From assembly GCF_001514115.1 (NCBI RefSeq), contig NZ_KQ948454.1, forward strand, positions 419,425-483,424: a stretch of DNA of 64,000 nt, in the 5' to 3' direction. Source of the DNA: Streptomyces olivochromogenes. GTDB taxonomy: Bacteria > Actinomycetota > Actinomycetes > Streptomycetales > Streptomycetaceae. Position numbers and translations under genes: made by a program. A model generated the notes under the pieces. The model ran no database searches and was not told the origin of the DNA. It saw nothing but the letters and a program-made list of their open reading frames with translations. This document shows positions 20,893-29,737 of the stretch, in pieces. The stretch's first letter is position 1, and each line of letters starts with the position of its first letter.

Positions 20893-20907
20893 GGAGAGGA
20901 ATTCGCC

Positions 20908-21606
20908 ATGTCCGCACGAGGCAAGCACCGCAGCTTCAAGATCCACGGCATGCTCACTCGGGGCATCCTCGCCGCGGGAATGGGCGGAGTCGCACTCGCC
21001 CTTCCGCTCGTGAGCGCGACCTGCGCGCAGGCCGCCACGGCCACCACCACTGATGTCCAGCTCATCACGTACAAGGTGGTCGCGGGCGACACCCTGGCCA
21101 AGATCGCGCAGAAGTACCCCAAGAGCGGCGGCGCGGCGAAGCTGTACGCCGCCAACCGCGCGGTCATAGGCCCCGACCCGACGACGCTCCGGCCGGGCCT
21201 CACCCTGACCGTAGGCACCAGAACCGTCCAAACCCCCACCAAGGCGACCCCGGCGAAGACGGCGCCCACCAGCTCGAAGACGTACGCGAACAACCTCGAC
21301 GGTTGGATCAAGCACTCGCTGGACATCATGGCCCGCAACAAGATCCCCGGCACCTACAACGGCATCCACCGCAACGTCATGCGCGAGTCCTCCGGCAACC
21401 CCCTGGCCATCAACAACTGGGACTCCAACGCCAAGGCCGGCATCCCCTCCAAGGGCCTGCTCCAGGTCATCGACCCGACGTTCAAGGCCTACCACGTGCC
21501 GGGCACGTCGATGAACCCCTACGACCCGGTCGCGAACATCACGGCGGCCTGCAACTACGCGGCGGCGAAGTACGGCTCGATCGACAACGTCAACGGGGCC
21601 TACTGA
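20908..21606 (+). CDS. Secreted LysM-SLT peptidoglycan transglycosylase-like protein
   Basis: Exported cell-wall protein of 232 residues. A signal peptide ends near SATCAQAATA (residue about 45). A LysM peptidoglycan-binding domain follows (ITYKVVAGDTLAKIAQKY to LRPGLTLTVG), then a Thr/Pro/Lys linker and a C-terminal lysozyme-like SLT domain (HRNVMRESSGNPLAINNWD; KGLLQVIDPTFKAYH; ANITAACNYAAAKYG) with the catalytic Glu in MRESSGN. GAGAGGA precedes ATG 20908. The c-di-AMP riboswitch upstream ties it to the germination/growth hydrolases of Streptomyces. It ends 7 bases inside the convergent HAD gene. Confidence 0.92.
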   Translation: MSARGKHRSFKIHGMLTRGILAAGMGGVALALPLVSATCAQAATATTTDVQLITYKVVAGDTLAKIAQKYPKSGGAAKLYAANRAVIGPDPTTLRPGLTLTVGTRTVQTPTKATPAKTAPTSSKTYANNLDGWIKHSLDIMARNKIPGTYNGIHRNVMRESSGNPLAINNWDSNAKAGIPSKGLLQVIDPTFKAYHVPGTSMNPYDPVANITAACNYAAAKYGSIDNVNGAY

Positions 21607-22556
21607 CAGGGCTGGTGGGGCTGGTTGGGCCGGTAGGGCTGGTACGCCTGCCAGGACTGATGCGGCTGATACGGCTGATGAGGTCGGAGAGACTCGGAGA
21701 GCCCCCGGGACCCACCGGGCTCTCCGGACTCCCGGAACCGATTCGACCGGCACGGGAACAGCCGCTCCAGCACCACCGCGATCCCGTCCTCCTCGTTCGA
21801 CAGCGTCACCTCGTCGGCCATCGCCTTCAGCTCCGGATGTGCGTTGGCCATGGCGACCCCCCGGGCGGCCCAGTCGAACATGGGGATGTCGTTGGGCATG
21901 TCGCCGAAGGCGATGGTGGCGGCCGGAGTGAGACCGAGGTGGTCGGCGGCGAGCGCCAGACCGGTCGCCTTGGTCACGCCGCATGGCTGGAGTTCGACGG
22001 TCCCGGGTCCCGACATGGTGACGGTGGCCAGCGAGCCCACCACTCCCCGGGCCGCCGAGGCCAACTCGTCGTCGGACAGTGACGGATGGCGGAGCAACAC
22101 CTTGCTGATCGGCTCCGTCCACAGGTCGTCACGGTGACGCACCCGCACCGCCGGAAGCGTCGGATGCGGCATCACGTACCCCGGCTCGATGAGCGTCAGC
22201 CCGTCCACGCCGTCCTGGTCCACCGCGGCGTAGAGCAGCCCGACTTCCGCCTCGATCTTGCCGAGCGCGGTCTCCGCGAGTTCCCTGTCCAGGGTCACCG
22301 ACCACAGCAGCCGGTCCGTCGCCGCGTCGTACAGCTGCGCCCCCTGCCCGCACACCGCCAGTCCCGCGCCGCCGAGTTCGTCGAGCAGCGGTCGTACTCT
22401 CGGCGCCGGGCGCCCCGTCACGACCAGGTGCCGGGCACCCGCCTCGGCCACCCTCTCCAACGCGGCCCGAGACCGGTCGGAGAGGGTGTCGTCGCCGCGG
22501 AGCAGCGTTCCGTCCAGGTCAGTGGCGATAAGTGAATATGCAGTCGGAGCGGCCAT
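21600..22556 (-). CDS. HAD-family phosphatase (Cof type) with odd C-terminal tail
   Basis: Haloacid-dehalogenase-like hydrolase, probably a sugar-phosphate or flavin-nucleotide phosphatase. Motif I is IATDLDGTLLRGD, motif II LVVTGRP, motif III Lys in ISKVLLRHP and ATGLALAA, motif IV FGDMPNDIPMF; the C2 cap domain lies between motifs II and III. The normal family end comes near EDGIAVVLERLF; about 50 extra residues follow, ending in a Gln/Pro/His/Tyr repeat (PHQPYQPHQ). The tail crosses the stop codon of the convergent LysM gene. ATG 22556 is preferred over an upstream start at 22586, which lacks homology. Confidence 0.88.
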   Translation of the reverse strand: MAAPTAYSLIATDLDGTLLRGDDTLSDRSRAALERVAEAGARHLVVTGRPAPRVRPLLDELGGAGLAVCGQGAQLYDAATDRLLWSVTLDRELAETALGKIEAEVGLLYAAVDQDGVDGLTLIEPGYVMPHPTLPAVRVRHRDDLWTEPISKVLLRHPSLSDDELASAARGVVGSLATVTMSGPGTVELQPCGVTKATGLALAADHLGLTPAATIAFGDMPNDIPMFDWAARGVAMANAHPELKAMADEVTLSNEEDGIAVVLERLFPCRSNRFRESGEPGGSRGLSESLRPHQPYQPHQSWQAYQPYRPNQPHQPCQ

Positions 22557-22859
22557 GATCCGAAGAATACGGATCGAACGACTCATCGGCCCGGCGTGAA
22601 CCGGACGACGTCCGGTATCCCGTCAGCAACGCCGTTGACCGTACGGGCCGTACTGGGCGTACAAAGTGCACTTCGGCCCCTGTCCACCGAATCGGGCGGT
22701 ACGAAAAGACTCCGAGCGGAATGTCACTCCAGAGGATGACGCGGCAGCGGTGACTGTGGCCGCCCGAGCCCAACACGAGCTCCGACGCGGCGGGTTGGAC
22801 CCGCCCACGGCGTGGCCCACCAGTCACCGACCCCTCCGACCGCACGGACCCCGGTCACC
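22557..22859. other. Intergenic region without a supported gene
   Basis: This 303-base gap lies upstream of the HAD gene and downstream of the flavin monooxygenase (both minus strand). Open frames here show no family resemblance. A GC-rich hairpin-prone stretch (CGGCGGGTTGGACCCGCCC near 22787-22806) could terminate the monooxygenase transcript. Confidence 0.5.
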
Positions 22860-24062
22860 TCATCCGTGCGCGCCCGCCAAGTGCTTGGCCAGCCGCGGCG
22901 AAGCGAACTCCGTACCGCACACGAACCGCATCACCGGCCCGTACGAAGCCGCCGCCGGCAACCCCGTGAAGTACAGCCCGGGCACCGAGGAGCAGTACCC
23001 CGCACCGAGCTTGGGAGTACCGCGGCTCACCGCGAGTGCCGTGCGCAACTCGTGCCCCAGGAAGTCCATCGCGGCGATGTCGACGCGATAACCGGTCGCC
23101 GCGATGACATGGTCGGCGGCGAGCTCCTCGCCCCGGCCGCCCAGGGTCTGCACGGAGAGGACCGGACGCCCGTCGGAGACGTCGGCGCGAACGATCCCGG
23201 ACACCTCACTGACCTCGACCTTGCCCTCGAAGCGGTCGCGCAGCCACCACGCCCCGAGGGGGCCGAGCACCCGGCGGACCAGGTAGTGCCGGGCCTCGGC
23301 GGGCAGATAGCGGTAGGGGTGCGGGTAGTAGCTGAGCGCCCACAGGGACCAGGCGCGGCCGAAGGGCGACTCGGGACGCAGCTTCGGCTGCTTCCAGGGC
23401 GGTGCGCCGAAGGCGACCCTGCCCCGCCCCCGGGACACCACCCGGACCTGCGCCCCCGCCTCCGCCGCGAGCGCCGCCGTCTCCAGCGCGGACTGGCCCG
23501 CGCCGACGACGATCAGTTCCTTGCCGGAGAACCGGGCGAGGTCGTGGTGCTGGGAGCTGTGCGAGACGAGGCCGGTGGGTGTGGGTCCATCCGCCGCCGC
23601 GCCGCCGAGCTCGGGTGGCAGATGGGCGAGTCCGTACAGTCCCGTGGCCACGACGACCGCCCGCGCCGTGAACGACTCCCCCGAGTCCAGCTTGAGTTCG
23701 AAGCCCTCGCTGCCCCGGCGGTCGACCGACACCACCCGCACCCGCTCCAGCTCGGGCACCAACTTCTGCTGGAACCACTCGCCGTACGCGATGAACGTCT
23801 CGACCGGAATGATGTCCTCGTCCGTGACGAGCCGGCGGATCCCCGCCGCATCGCAGTAGTCGGCGATCGTGTGGCCGGGCTGCGGGGCGTCGAGGCTGGA
23901 CGCGACCGGGGTCGACTTGAGGAGCATCCCCTCGGGCATGTGGTCACGCCAACTCACCATGGGCTCGCCGAACACACGCACCGGGATGCCACGCGCCCGC
24001 AGATGAGCGGCGGTGGACAGGCCGAACGGGCCGGCACCGATGACTGCTACCGGATAAATCAC
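22860..24062 (-). CDS. FAD/NAD(P)-dependent flavin monooxygenase-like protein
   Basis: Two-dinucleotide-fold flavoprotein of 400 residues. The FAD-binding motif is VIGAGPFGLS at residues 7-16, the form found in N-hydroxylating and FMO-type monooxygenases; the NAD(P) motif is VVGAGQSALETAA near 185; and the family ATGY motif appears in VIAATGYRVD. It probably oxygenates a small molecule at N or S, or a ketone. GTG start behind GGGAGGGAC. The ATP-grasp gene lies 27 bases upstream on the same strand, so the two are likely one operon. Confidence 0.87.
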   Translation of the reverse strand: MIYPVAVIGAGPFGLSTAAHLRARGIPVRVFGEPMVSWRDHMPEGMLLKSTPVASSLDAPQPGHTIADYCDAAGIRRLVTDEDIIPVETFIAYGEWFQQKLVPELERVRVVSVDRRGSEGFELKLDSGESFTARAVVVATGLYGLAHLPPELGGAAADGPTPTGLVSHSSQHHDLARFSGKELIVVGAGQSALETAALAAEAGAQVRVVSRGRGRVAFGAPPWKQPKLRPESPFGRAWSLWALSYYPHPYRYLPAEARHYLVRRVLGPLGAWWLRDRFEGKVEVSEVSGIVRADVSDGRPVLSVQTLGGRGEELAADHVIAATGYRVDIAAMDFLGHELRTALAVSRGTPKLGAGYCSSVPGLYFTGLPAAASYGPVMRFVCGTEFASPRLAKHLAGAHG

Positions 24063-24089
24063 GAAGTCCCTCCCCAGGACGTACTTTCG

Positions 24090-25373
24090 TCACTTCGTGG
24101 TCGTACTGGTGCTGCCGCCACGGCGGTTGGTCCGCCACAGCTGATACAGATGCCTCGCGCCCGGCCGCACGAAGCGCGCGAGCATCGTGAAGAACGGCCG
24201 CAGGTCGTCACCCGCGAGCCAGGCCAGCTCCGTACCGCTCGCGCGAGTCGGCGCGTGCGGGGTCGTGTAGCCGCTGCGCCGGTAGGCGAGCAGGGCCGGC
24301 AGGTCGATGTTCTCCACGATGTACCGATGACCGGCCCGCTGTTCCCCTTCGGGAACGGTGCGCCCGGTCAGGTCGAGATGCATGGCCCGGACGACGTCGA
24401 TCCCCGACTCGTTCTCGAAGAGCCGGAACTGCGCGCCCATCCGGGGGTTGAAGTCGAGGAGTTTGTACTGTCCGTCGCGCCGGTCGAAGCGCAGATCGAG
24501 GTCGATGACGCCGCTGAAGCCGATCTGTTTGATGAAACGCGCGGCGAGGTCCGCGAGTTCCGGATTGTCGACGACGTACGCGTTCGCCGTCATTCCCGCG
24601 TGCGGCGGCCAGGAGCGGACCTTCACGCCCGTGAACATCGCGAGCGGCGTCGAGTCCGCGTCGAAGTACGCGTGCACGATCCAGTCCTCCGCCTCCTCCC
24701 TGGGCAGGTACTCCTGGAGGATCACGCCCGGCTGATCACCCCAGTCCCGGGCGAGTGACAGCAGCCCCTCCCGGGTCGCGATCCTCGTCGTCCCGTTCAC
24801 CGCCGGCTGGCTGCGACGTACGAACGCCTCCCGGTTCTTGGCGACGATCGGAAACCGGGCGTTCTCGGCGAACGCCACGATCTCCTCGTACGACTGAGGA
24901 AAGGCCGCCGCCGGACTGGGGATGCCGTGCTCCACGCAGAGTTCGTGCAGGCCCTGCTTGCTGGCGAGGCGCCGGGGCAGTTTGGCGTCCACCCGGGGGA
25001 AGAGGAACCGCTCCCCCAACTCCTCCTGGTGTTCGGCGATCAGGACGGCCGCCTCCTCGTCCGTCGGGACGAGCACCGTCGGCCGCCCGATGCGAGCCCC
25101 GATCCGCAGCAACCCCTCGACGAGAAGCTCCGGCTCCTCCGTCCCCGTCGTCGGCCAGACAAAGGCACGGCGCAGATAACGCGAGGCCGCGGCAGGCGTG
25201 TAACGGTCCTCGGTGATCGCATACATCGGTATGCCGAGGCGGCCCAGACTTCGGATGGCGCCCACACCGCCGTGGTGCAGCGGATAGTCGCCAAACTTCA
25301 CGATCAGGCCCGGAACGTTCCGATCGGCGTCGACCGGCACTCCGCTGACGCTCCCGGCCACGGGTCCCCCCAC
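24090..25373 (-). CDS. ATP-grasp carboxylate-amine ligase-like protein
   Basis: ATP-grasp enzyme of 427 residues that should activate a carboxylate as acyl phosphate and join it to an amine or other nucleophile. The N-terminal domain begins VPGLIVKFGDYPLHHGGVG. ATP-binding segments are FPIVAKNREAF, VILQEYLPREEAEDWIVHAY and the metal-binding IDLDLRFDRRDGQYKLLDFN with NPRMGAQFR. The layout fits uncharacterised carboxylate-amine ligases of actinobacteria. GTG start. It precedes the flavin monooxygenase; the pair suggests a small modified-amino-acid or peptide pathway (inference). Confidence 0.85.
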   Translation of the reverse strand: MGGPVAGSVSGVPVDADRNVPGLIVKFGDYPLHHGGVGAIRSLGRLGIPMYAITEDRYTPAAASRYLRRAFVWPTTGTEEPELLVEGLLRIGARIGRPTVLVPTDEEAAVLIAEHQEELGERFLFPRVDAKLPRRLASKQGLHELCVEHGIPSPAAAFPQSYEEIVAFAENARFPIVAKNREAFVRRSQPAVNGTTRIATREGLLSLARDWGDQPGVILQEYLPREEAEDWIVHAYFDADSTPLAMFTGVKVRSWPPHAGMTANAYVVDNPELADLAARFIKQIGFSGVIDLDLRFDRRDGQYKLLDFNPRMGAQFRLFENESGIDVVRAMHLDLTGRTVPEGEQRAGHRYIVENIDLPALLAYRRSGYTTPHAPTRASGTELAWLAGDDLRPFFTMLARFVRPGARHLYQLWRTNRRGGSTSTTTK

Positions 25374-25694
25374 GTGTCCCCCCTACGGACCGGACCCACC
25401 CCGTCCATGTCCCCAAAGGACGCTAAGCCGGAACTACCGCGTCCGACAAGGCCTATTCGGACATTGCGAACTCTTTAGGCACTGTCGAGGCAACTCTTCG
25501 GATACCGCCCCGGCGACTCACGACAACTCGCGGCAACTCTGCGGGCACTGCCACAGCACGTCACTCCCCCGTAACCTGTGCCGCGACCACACGGAGCACG
25601 TGAAACACCCACACATGCACCGCGCGGATCACACGGCCAAGACAGTCACACGGACCACACAGCGCGCACGACCACGAAAGCGAGGCACCACCCG
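25374..25694. other. Divergent promoter region of ATP-grasp and fahA genes
   Basis: A 321-base gap between genes pointing away from each other. It has no credible ORF and is less GC-rich near 25440-25480. Recurrent CAACTC/GGCAACTCT words occur around 25490-25540, but no clear palindrome is seen. Promoters for both genes must lie here; I could not place them. Confidence 0.5.
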
Positions 25695-26918
25695 ATGCCC
25701 CCCTTCGATGTCCCCGAGGGCGATCCCTTCGGCCCGCACAACCTCCCCTACGGCGTCTTCTCCCGGGCCGGAGCGTCCGAGCGGAGCGTCGGCGTCCGGC
25801 TCGGCGACCACGTCCTCGACGCGGGAGCGACCGCCCGGGCACTCGGCTCCCCGTACGCCGGACTGCTCGCGCAGCCCACCCTGAACCCGCTGCTCGCCGC
25901 CGGCCGCACGGCCTGGTCCGACGTACGCCGCGCACTCACCGCCTGGGTGACGGTCCCGGCCCACCGGGAGACCATCGCGCCCCTCCTGCACCCCCTCTCC
26001 GAGGTGACCCTGCACCTCCCCTTCGAGGTCGCGGACTACGTCGACTTCTACGCCTCCGAGAACCACGCCCGGAACGTCGGACAGATCTTCCGCCCCGACG
26101 CCACCGACTCCCTCACCCCCAACTGGAAGCACCTGCCGATCGGTTACCACGGTCGCTCCGGCACGGTCGTGGTGTCGGGCACGGAGGTGGTCCGCCCCTC
26201 GGGCCAGCGCAAGGCCCCTTCCGACACCGCCCCCGTCTTCGGCCCCTCCGTCCGGCTCGACATCGAGGCGGAGGTCGGCTTCGTCGTCGGCGCACCCTCG
26301 ACCAGGGGCACGCCCGTCCCGCTCTCCTCCTTCCGCGACCACGTCTTCGGCCTCTGCCTCCTCAACGACTGGTCGGCGCGCGACATCCAGGCCTGGGAGT
26401 ACGTCCCTCTCGGCCCCTTCCTCGGCAAGTCCTTCGCCACCTCGGTGTCCGCCTGGATCACCCCGCTCGACGCCCTGGACGACGCACGGGTCGCGCCCCC
26501 GGCCCGCACGCACCCCCTCCTCCCCTACCTGGACGACTCCGAGGACGAGCCCGGCGGCTACGACCTCCGTATCTCCGTCGCCGTCAACGGCCACGTCGTC
26601 TCCGAACCCCCCTTCTCCACCATGTACTGGACGGCCGCCCAGCAACTGGCCCACATGACGGTCAACGGAGCCTCTCTGCGCACCGGCGACCTGTACGGCT
26701 CGGGAACGGTCAGCGGCCCCTCCGAGCACGAGCGCGGCTCCCTCCTGGAACTCACCTGGAACGGCCGCGACACCCTCGACCTCCCCGACGGCAAGCGGGC
26801 CTTCCTGGAGGACGGCGACGAGGTCACCCTGACTGCCTGGGCCCCGGGCCCCGGCGGCACGCGGGTGGGACTGGGCGAGGTGAGGGGCCGCATCACCCCG
26901 GCACCCAACCCCTCCTGA
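25695..26918 (+). CDS. fahA: Fumarylacetoacetase
   Basis: Last enzyme of tyrosine/homogentisate degradation, cleaving fumarylacetoacetate to fumarate and acetoacetate. The 407-residue protein has the FAH N-terminal SH3-like domain (NLPYGVFSRAG) and a catalytic domain with YVDFYASENHARNVGQIFR (metal Asp and catalytic His), LPIGYHGRSGTVVVSG, DIEAEVGFVVG (metal Glu residues), LLNDWSARDIQAWEY and GPFLGKSF. All positions expected for the Ca/Mg site are present. The gene stands alone; the other homogentisate enzymes are not in the window. Confidence 0.95.
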   Translation: MPPFDVPEGDPFGPHNLPYGVFSRAGASERSVGVRLGDHVLDAGATARALGSPYAGLLAQPTLNPLLAAGRTAWSDVRRALTAWVTVPAHRETIAPLLHPLSEVTLHLPFEVADYVDFYASENHARNVGQIFRPDATDSLTPNWKHLPIGYHGRSGTVVVSGTEVVRPSGQRKAPSDTAPVFGPSVRLDIEAEVGFVVGAPSTRGTPVPLSSFRDHVFGLCLLNDWSARDIQAWEYVPLGPFLGKSFATSVSAWITPLDALDDARVAPPARTHPLLPYLDDSEDEPGGYDLRISVAVNGHVVSEPPFSTMYWTAAQQLAHMTVNGASLRTGDLYGSGTVSGPSEHERGSLLELTWNGRDTLDLPDGKRAFLEDGDEVTLTAWAPGPGGTRVGLGEVRGRITPAPNPS

Positions 26919-26941
26919 CTCCGGGAGGTCCGGGGGGGGGT

Positions 26942-26991
26942 GGGGGCGGAGCCCCTGGATGGGACGGGTAGGGGCGGCGGGGGCGGAGACC
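26942..26991 (-). repeat. Dispersed GC-rich intergenic element, copy 2
   Basis: GGGGGCGGAGCCCC, ATGGGACGGGTAGGGGC and a GGCGG tail match the reverse complement of 31-83 with a two-base gap. It lies just past the stop codon of fahA and could end its transcript through its GGGGCGGAGCCCC hairpin. Confidence 0.7.
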
Positions 26992-27184
26992 CCTACCCGT
27001 CGGCCCCACGCGCCCGCACCCCCACACCCCCAAGACACCCCCGCCCCACACCGCGCCCCCACGGGTGGCAGAACTCCCCTCCTCCCGACCAAAGCCGCAG
27101 GCCAACCCCCGACCCTCACCATCGACAGGTGGCGCAACACTCCAGCAACACCACCGGCCGCACCCCGTCGGTATGGTCCGTCGC

Positions 27185-27964
27185 ATGCCCACCGAACGCG
27201 TCCGAGAACACGCCGGCCCCGGCGCGACCACCGTCGCCGCCCACCGGCGTCGGCTGCGCGCGGACCGGGCGAGGCAACTCGCCGACCTGCTCCGCCACCA
27301 GGTGCTGACCGGCGGTTTCCCGGACGGCACCCTGCCGCACGAGGCCGCCCTCGGCACCGACTACCGCGCCTCGCGCAACACCGTCCGCCAGGCCCTGGAC
27401 CTGCTCCGCGCGGAGGGCCTGGTGGAACGCCTTCCCGGCGTCGGCACCGTCGTCGTCGCCCAGAAGTACCCGCACGGACTCGACCGGCTGATGGGACTCG
27501 CGGAAACCCTGCGCGAACACGGCCAGGTCACCAACGAGGTCCGCACGGTCGGCCCCGTGGCCGCGCCCACCCCCGTGGCCGACCGCCTCCGTATCGCCCC
27601 CGGCGCCGACGTCCTCTACATCGAACGCCTCCGCCGCCTCGACGGACTCCCCCTCTCGCTCGACCTCACCTACATCCCGCTCGACCTCGGCTCCGCCCTG
27701 CTCGGCGCCGACCTGGAGAACACCGATGTCTTCCGTCTCCTGGAAGCCATCGCCGGCCAGCCGCTGGGGCACGCCGAGATCACCCTGGAGGCGGTCAACT
27801 CCGACGCACACTCGGCGGCCGTCCTGCAAGCACCCCGCGGTGCGGCCCTCCTCATGCTGGAGCGGCTCACTCACCTCGCCGACGGCCGCCCCGTGGACCT
27901 GGAGTTCATCCGCTTCCGCGGCGACCGCATCACGATGAGCGGCCAGCTCCGCCGCGCGCTCTGA
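27185..27964 (+). CDS. GntR-family regulator with UTRA domain
   Basis: Transcription factor of 259 residues. The winged helix covers about 20-90 (ARQLADLLRHQVLTGGFPDG; LGTDYRASRNTVRQALDLLRAEGLVERLPGVGTVV). A C-terminal UTRA ligand domain follows (LYIERLRRLDGLPLSLDLTYIPLDL; APRGAALLMLERLTH). It stands directly upstream of, and points at, the ferredoxin-ABC-flavoprotein cluster, so it probably controls it in response to a small ligand. No clear ribosome binding site decides between ATG 27185 and ATG 27173. Confidence 0.9.
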   Translation: MPTERVREHAGPGATTVAAHRRRLRADRARQLADLLRHQVLTGGFPDGTLPHEAALGTDYRASRNTVRQALDLLRAEGLVERLPGVGTVVVAQKYPHGLDRLMGLAETLREHGQVTNEVRTVGPVAAPTPVADRLRIAPGADVLYIERLRRLDGLPLSLDLTYIPLDLGSALLGADLENTDVFRLLEAIAGQPLGHAEITLEAVNSDAHSAAVLQAPRGAALLMLERLTHLADGRPVDLEFIRFRGDRITMSGQLRRAL

Positions 27965-28144
27965 CGCCTCTCTTCACCACGTCACCGTCACCCCCCTTCC
28001 GCACCGCGCCCCTCACCACAGCTCCCTTTCACCCCAGCTCCCTTCACCACCGCGCCCCCTCACCGCCGCCGCGCCCCTCCACCCCTTCATCGTTTCGAAG
28101 GGTCCTTCCGGTTCATCCCACGCACGACTTTTCTGGAGACAGCC

Positions 28145-28372
28145 ATGCCCTTGGCGCCCCAGCGGGCCGACGTGCCCGTGACCATCGACGAGTCGAAGTG
28201 CATCGACGGCTGCACGCTCTGCATGGACATGTGCCCGTTGGACTCCCTCGCCATCGACGAGAGCAACGGCAAGGCGTACATGCACGTCGACGAGTGCTGG
28301 TACTGCGGCCCCTGCGCGGCCCGCTGCCCCACCGGGGCCGTCACGGTCAACATGCCCTACCTCCTCCGGTGA
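28145..28372 (+). CDS. AprB-like 2[4Fe-4S] ferredoxin
   Basis: A 75-residue iron-sulfur protein with two cluster motifs: CIDGCTLCMDMCP and CWYCGPCAARCP. The order of residues resembles the core of AprB, the electron-transfer subunit of adenylylsulfate reductase (GKAYMHVDECWYC against the AprB pattern of GKAYN followed by CWEC), more than ordinary bacterial ferredoxins. The first gene of a tightly packed cluster ending in an AprA-like flavoprotein, for which it is the likely redox partner. GGAGA precedes ATG. A pyrimidine-rich 180-base leader (27965-28144) separates it from the regulator gene. Confidence 0.85.
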   Translation: MPLAPQRADVPVTIDESKCIDGCTLCMDMCPLDSLAIDESNGKAYMHVDECWYCGPCAARCPTGAVTVNMPYLLR

Positions 28373-28387
28373 GAGGACCGAACTCCC

Positions 28388-29737
28388 ATGAAACTCAAGG
28401 CATTCGCCGCCCTGGCCACGGCCGCCCTCGTGCTTCCTCTCACCGCCTGCGGCAGCGGCACCACGACCGGTTCCGGCTCCACGGTCACTATCACGGTCGG
28501 CTACCAGTCCAAGACCATCAACACCGTCACGGCGGGAACCCTGCTTCGTTCCCTCGGCTCCTTCGAGAGGGAGCTCAAGGCCCTCGGGGACGGCACGACG
28601 TACAAGGTGAACTGGCAGGACTACGCGACCGGCGCCCCCATCACCGCCCAGATGACCGCCGGGAAGATCGACATCGGCTCGATGGGCGACTTCCCACTGC
28701 TGATCAACGCGGCCCGCGGCAAACAGCTCGGCCGCCCCACCCGCCTCGTCTCCGTCACCGGCTACAACCTCCGAGGCGGCCTCAACACCATCGTCACGGC
28801 ACCGGACTCGAAACTCGCCGCCCTCGACGACCTACGGGGCAAGAAGGTGTCGACCAGCATCGGTTCGGCGGCCGACGGCACCCTCGTACGAGCTCTGCAG
28901 CGCGCCGGAATCGACCCGGACAAGGGCATCCAGAAGCTCAACCAGCAGCCCGCGGTGGGCGCCTCGGCCCTCTCCGCGGGCAGCACCGACGCGCTCTCGC
29001 AGTTCGTCGCCTGGCCCGGCCTGCTCGCCTTCCAGGGCAAGGCGAAGGCCCTGTACGACGGCGCCGCGCTCGATCTGCCGACCTTCCACGGCGTCACCGC
29101 CCGCGAGGACTTCGCGACGAAGCGCCCGGCCGTGCTGGAGGCCTTCCTCCGGGCGCAGTCGGAGGCGACGACCTACCTGCACGACCACCCACTGGCCGCC
29201 GCCCAGGAGGTCGCGAAGGCGACCGATCTGCCCGCCGAGGTCGTCTACCTCTACAACGGCGCTCACGGCATCGCCGCCTTCGACCCGGCCCTCAAGCCCC
29301 GACTGATCTCCGCGCTGAAGAAGGACGTCTCCGTCCTGAAGTCGGCGAAGCTCGTGGGCGACGTCGACGTGGACGCCTTCGTCGACGACCAGTACGTGAA
29401 GCGCGCCCTCGGCCCGACCGCGTACGCCGATCAGCTCGCCGCGTCACCTCCACCGGCCGCGAGCGAGGTGTGGCCCAAGGGCGCCTCCTCGACCCGTACC
29501 TTCGCCTCCCCCTCCGCTCTCCTCCACTACGTGTCCTCCCACCGCGACACCGTCCGCGCCGCGTACGTCCCCGACGCCACGACCGGCACCCCGTGGTTCG
29601 CCGACCGGGCGGTGTGGGTGGCCGACGGCAACGACCTGCGCCCCTTCGTCACGGCGGCGACAGCCCAGGCGTACCTCGCCGGCCACCTGGGCGCGCACAC
29701 GATCTCGTACGCCTCCGCGCTGGAGCGGGCGTCATGA
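28388..29737 (+). CDS. ABC transporter substrate-binding lipoprotein (sulfonate/nitrate/taurine type)
   Basis: Extracellular binding protein of 449 residues anchored through a lipobox (LPLTACGSG, Cys about 21). The mature domain has the type-2 periplasmic fold of the SsuA/TauA/NMT1 class: VTITVGYQSKTINTVTAG, KIDIGSMGDFPLLINAARG, LAALDDLRGKKVSTSIGSAADGTL. It is longer than SsuA (about 320) because of a C-terminal extension of roughly 110 residues. ATG lies 15 bases past the ferredoxin stop and its end overlaps the permease start. Substrate class is inferred from the family only. Confidence 0.88.
   Translation: MKLKAFAALATAALVLPLTACGSGTTTGSGSTVTITVGYQSKTINTVTAGTLLRSLGSFERELKALGDGTTYKVNWQDYATGAPITAQMTAGKIDIGSMGDFPLLINAARGKQLGRPTRLVSVTGYNLRGGLNTIVTAPDSKLAALDDLRGKKVSTSIGSAADGTLVRALQRAGIDPDKGIQKLNQQPAVGASALSAGSTDALSQFVAWPGLLAFQGKAKALYDGAALDLPTFHGVTAREDFATKRPAVLEAFLRAQSEATTYLHDHPLAAAQEVAKATDLPAEVVYLYNGAHGIAAFDPALKPRLISALKKDVSVLKSAKLVGDVDVDAFVDDQYVKRALGPTAYADQLAASPPPAASEVWPKGASSTRTFASPSALLHYVSSHRDTVRAAYVPDATTGTPWFADRAVWVADGNDLRPFVTAATAQAYLAGHLGAHTISYASALERAS

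Noticed and set aside
22780..22830. tRNA-like stem-loop (GGGTCCAACCC on the minus strand)
   Set aside because: The loop has the wrong size for a T arm and no acceptor or anticodon stems can be drawn.
22812..24758. 648-codon plus-strand open frame
   Set aside because: Antisense to the flavin monooxygenase and ATP-grasp genes; Arg/Asp/Gly-rich with no recognisable domain.
22860..25373. Larger biosynthetic gene cluster
   Set aside because: Flanking genes are housekeeping (HAD phosphatase, fumarylacetoacetase); no NRPS, PKS, RiPP precursor or regulator is present.
28087..28353. 88-codon minus-strand frame opposite the ferredoxin
   Set aside because: The plus-strand frame has both iron-sulfur motifs and a good ribosome binding site.
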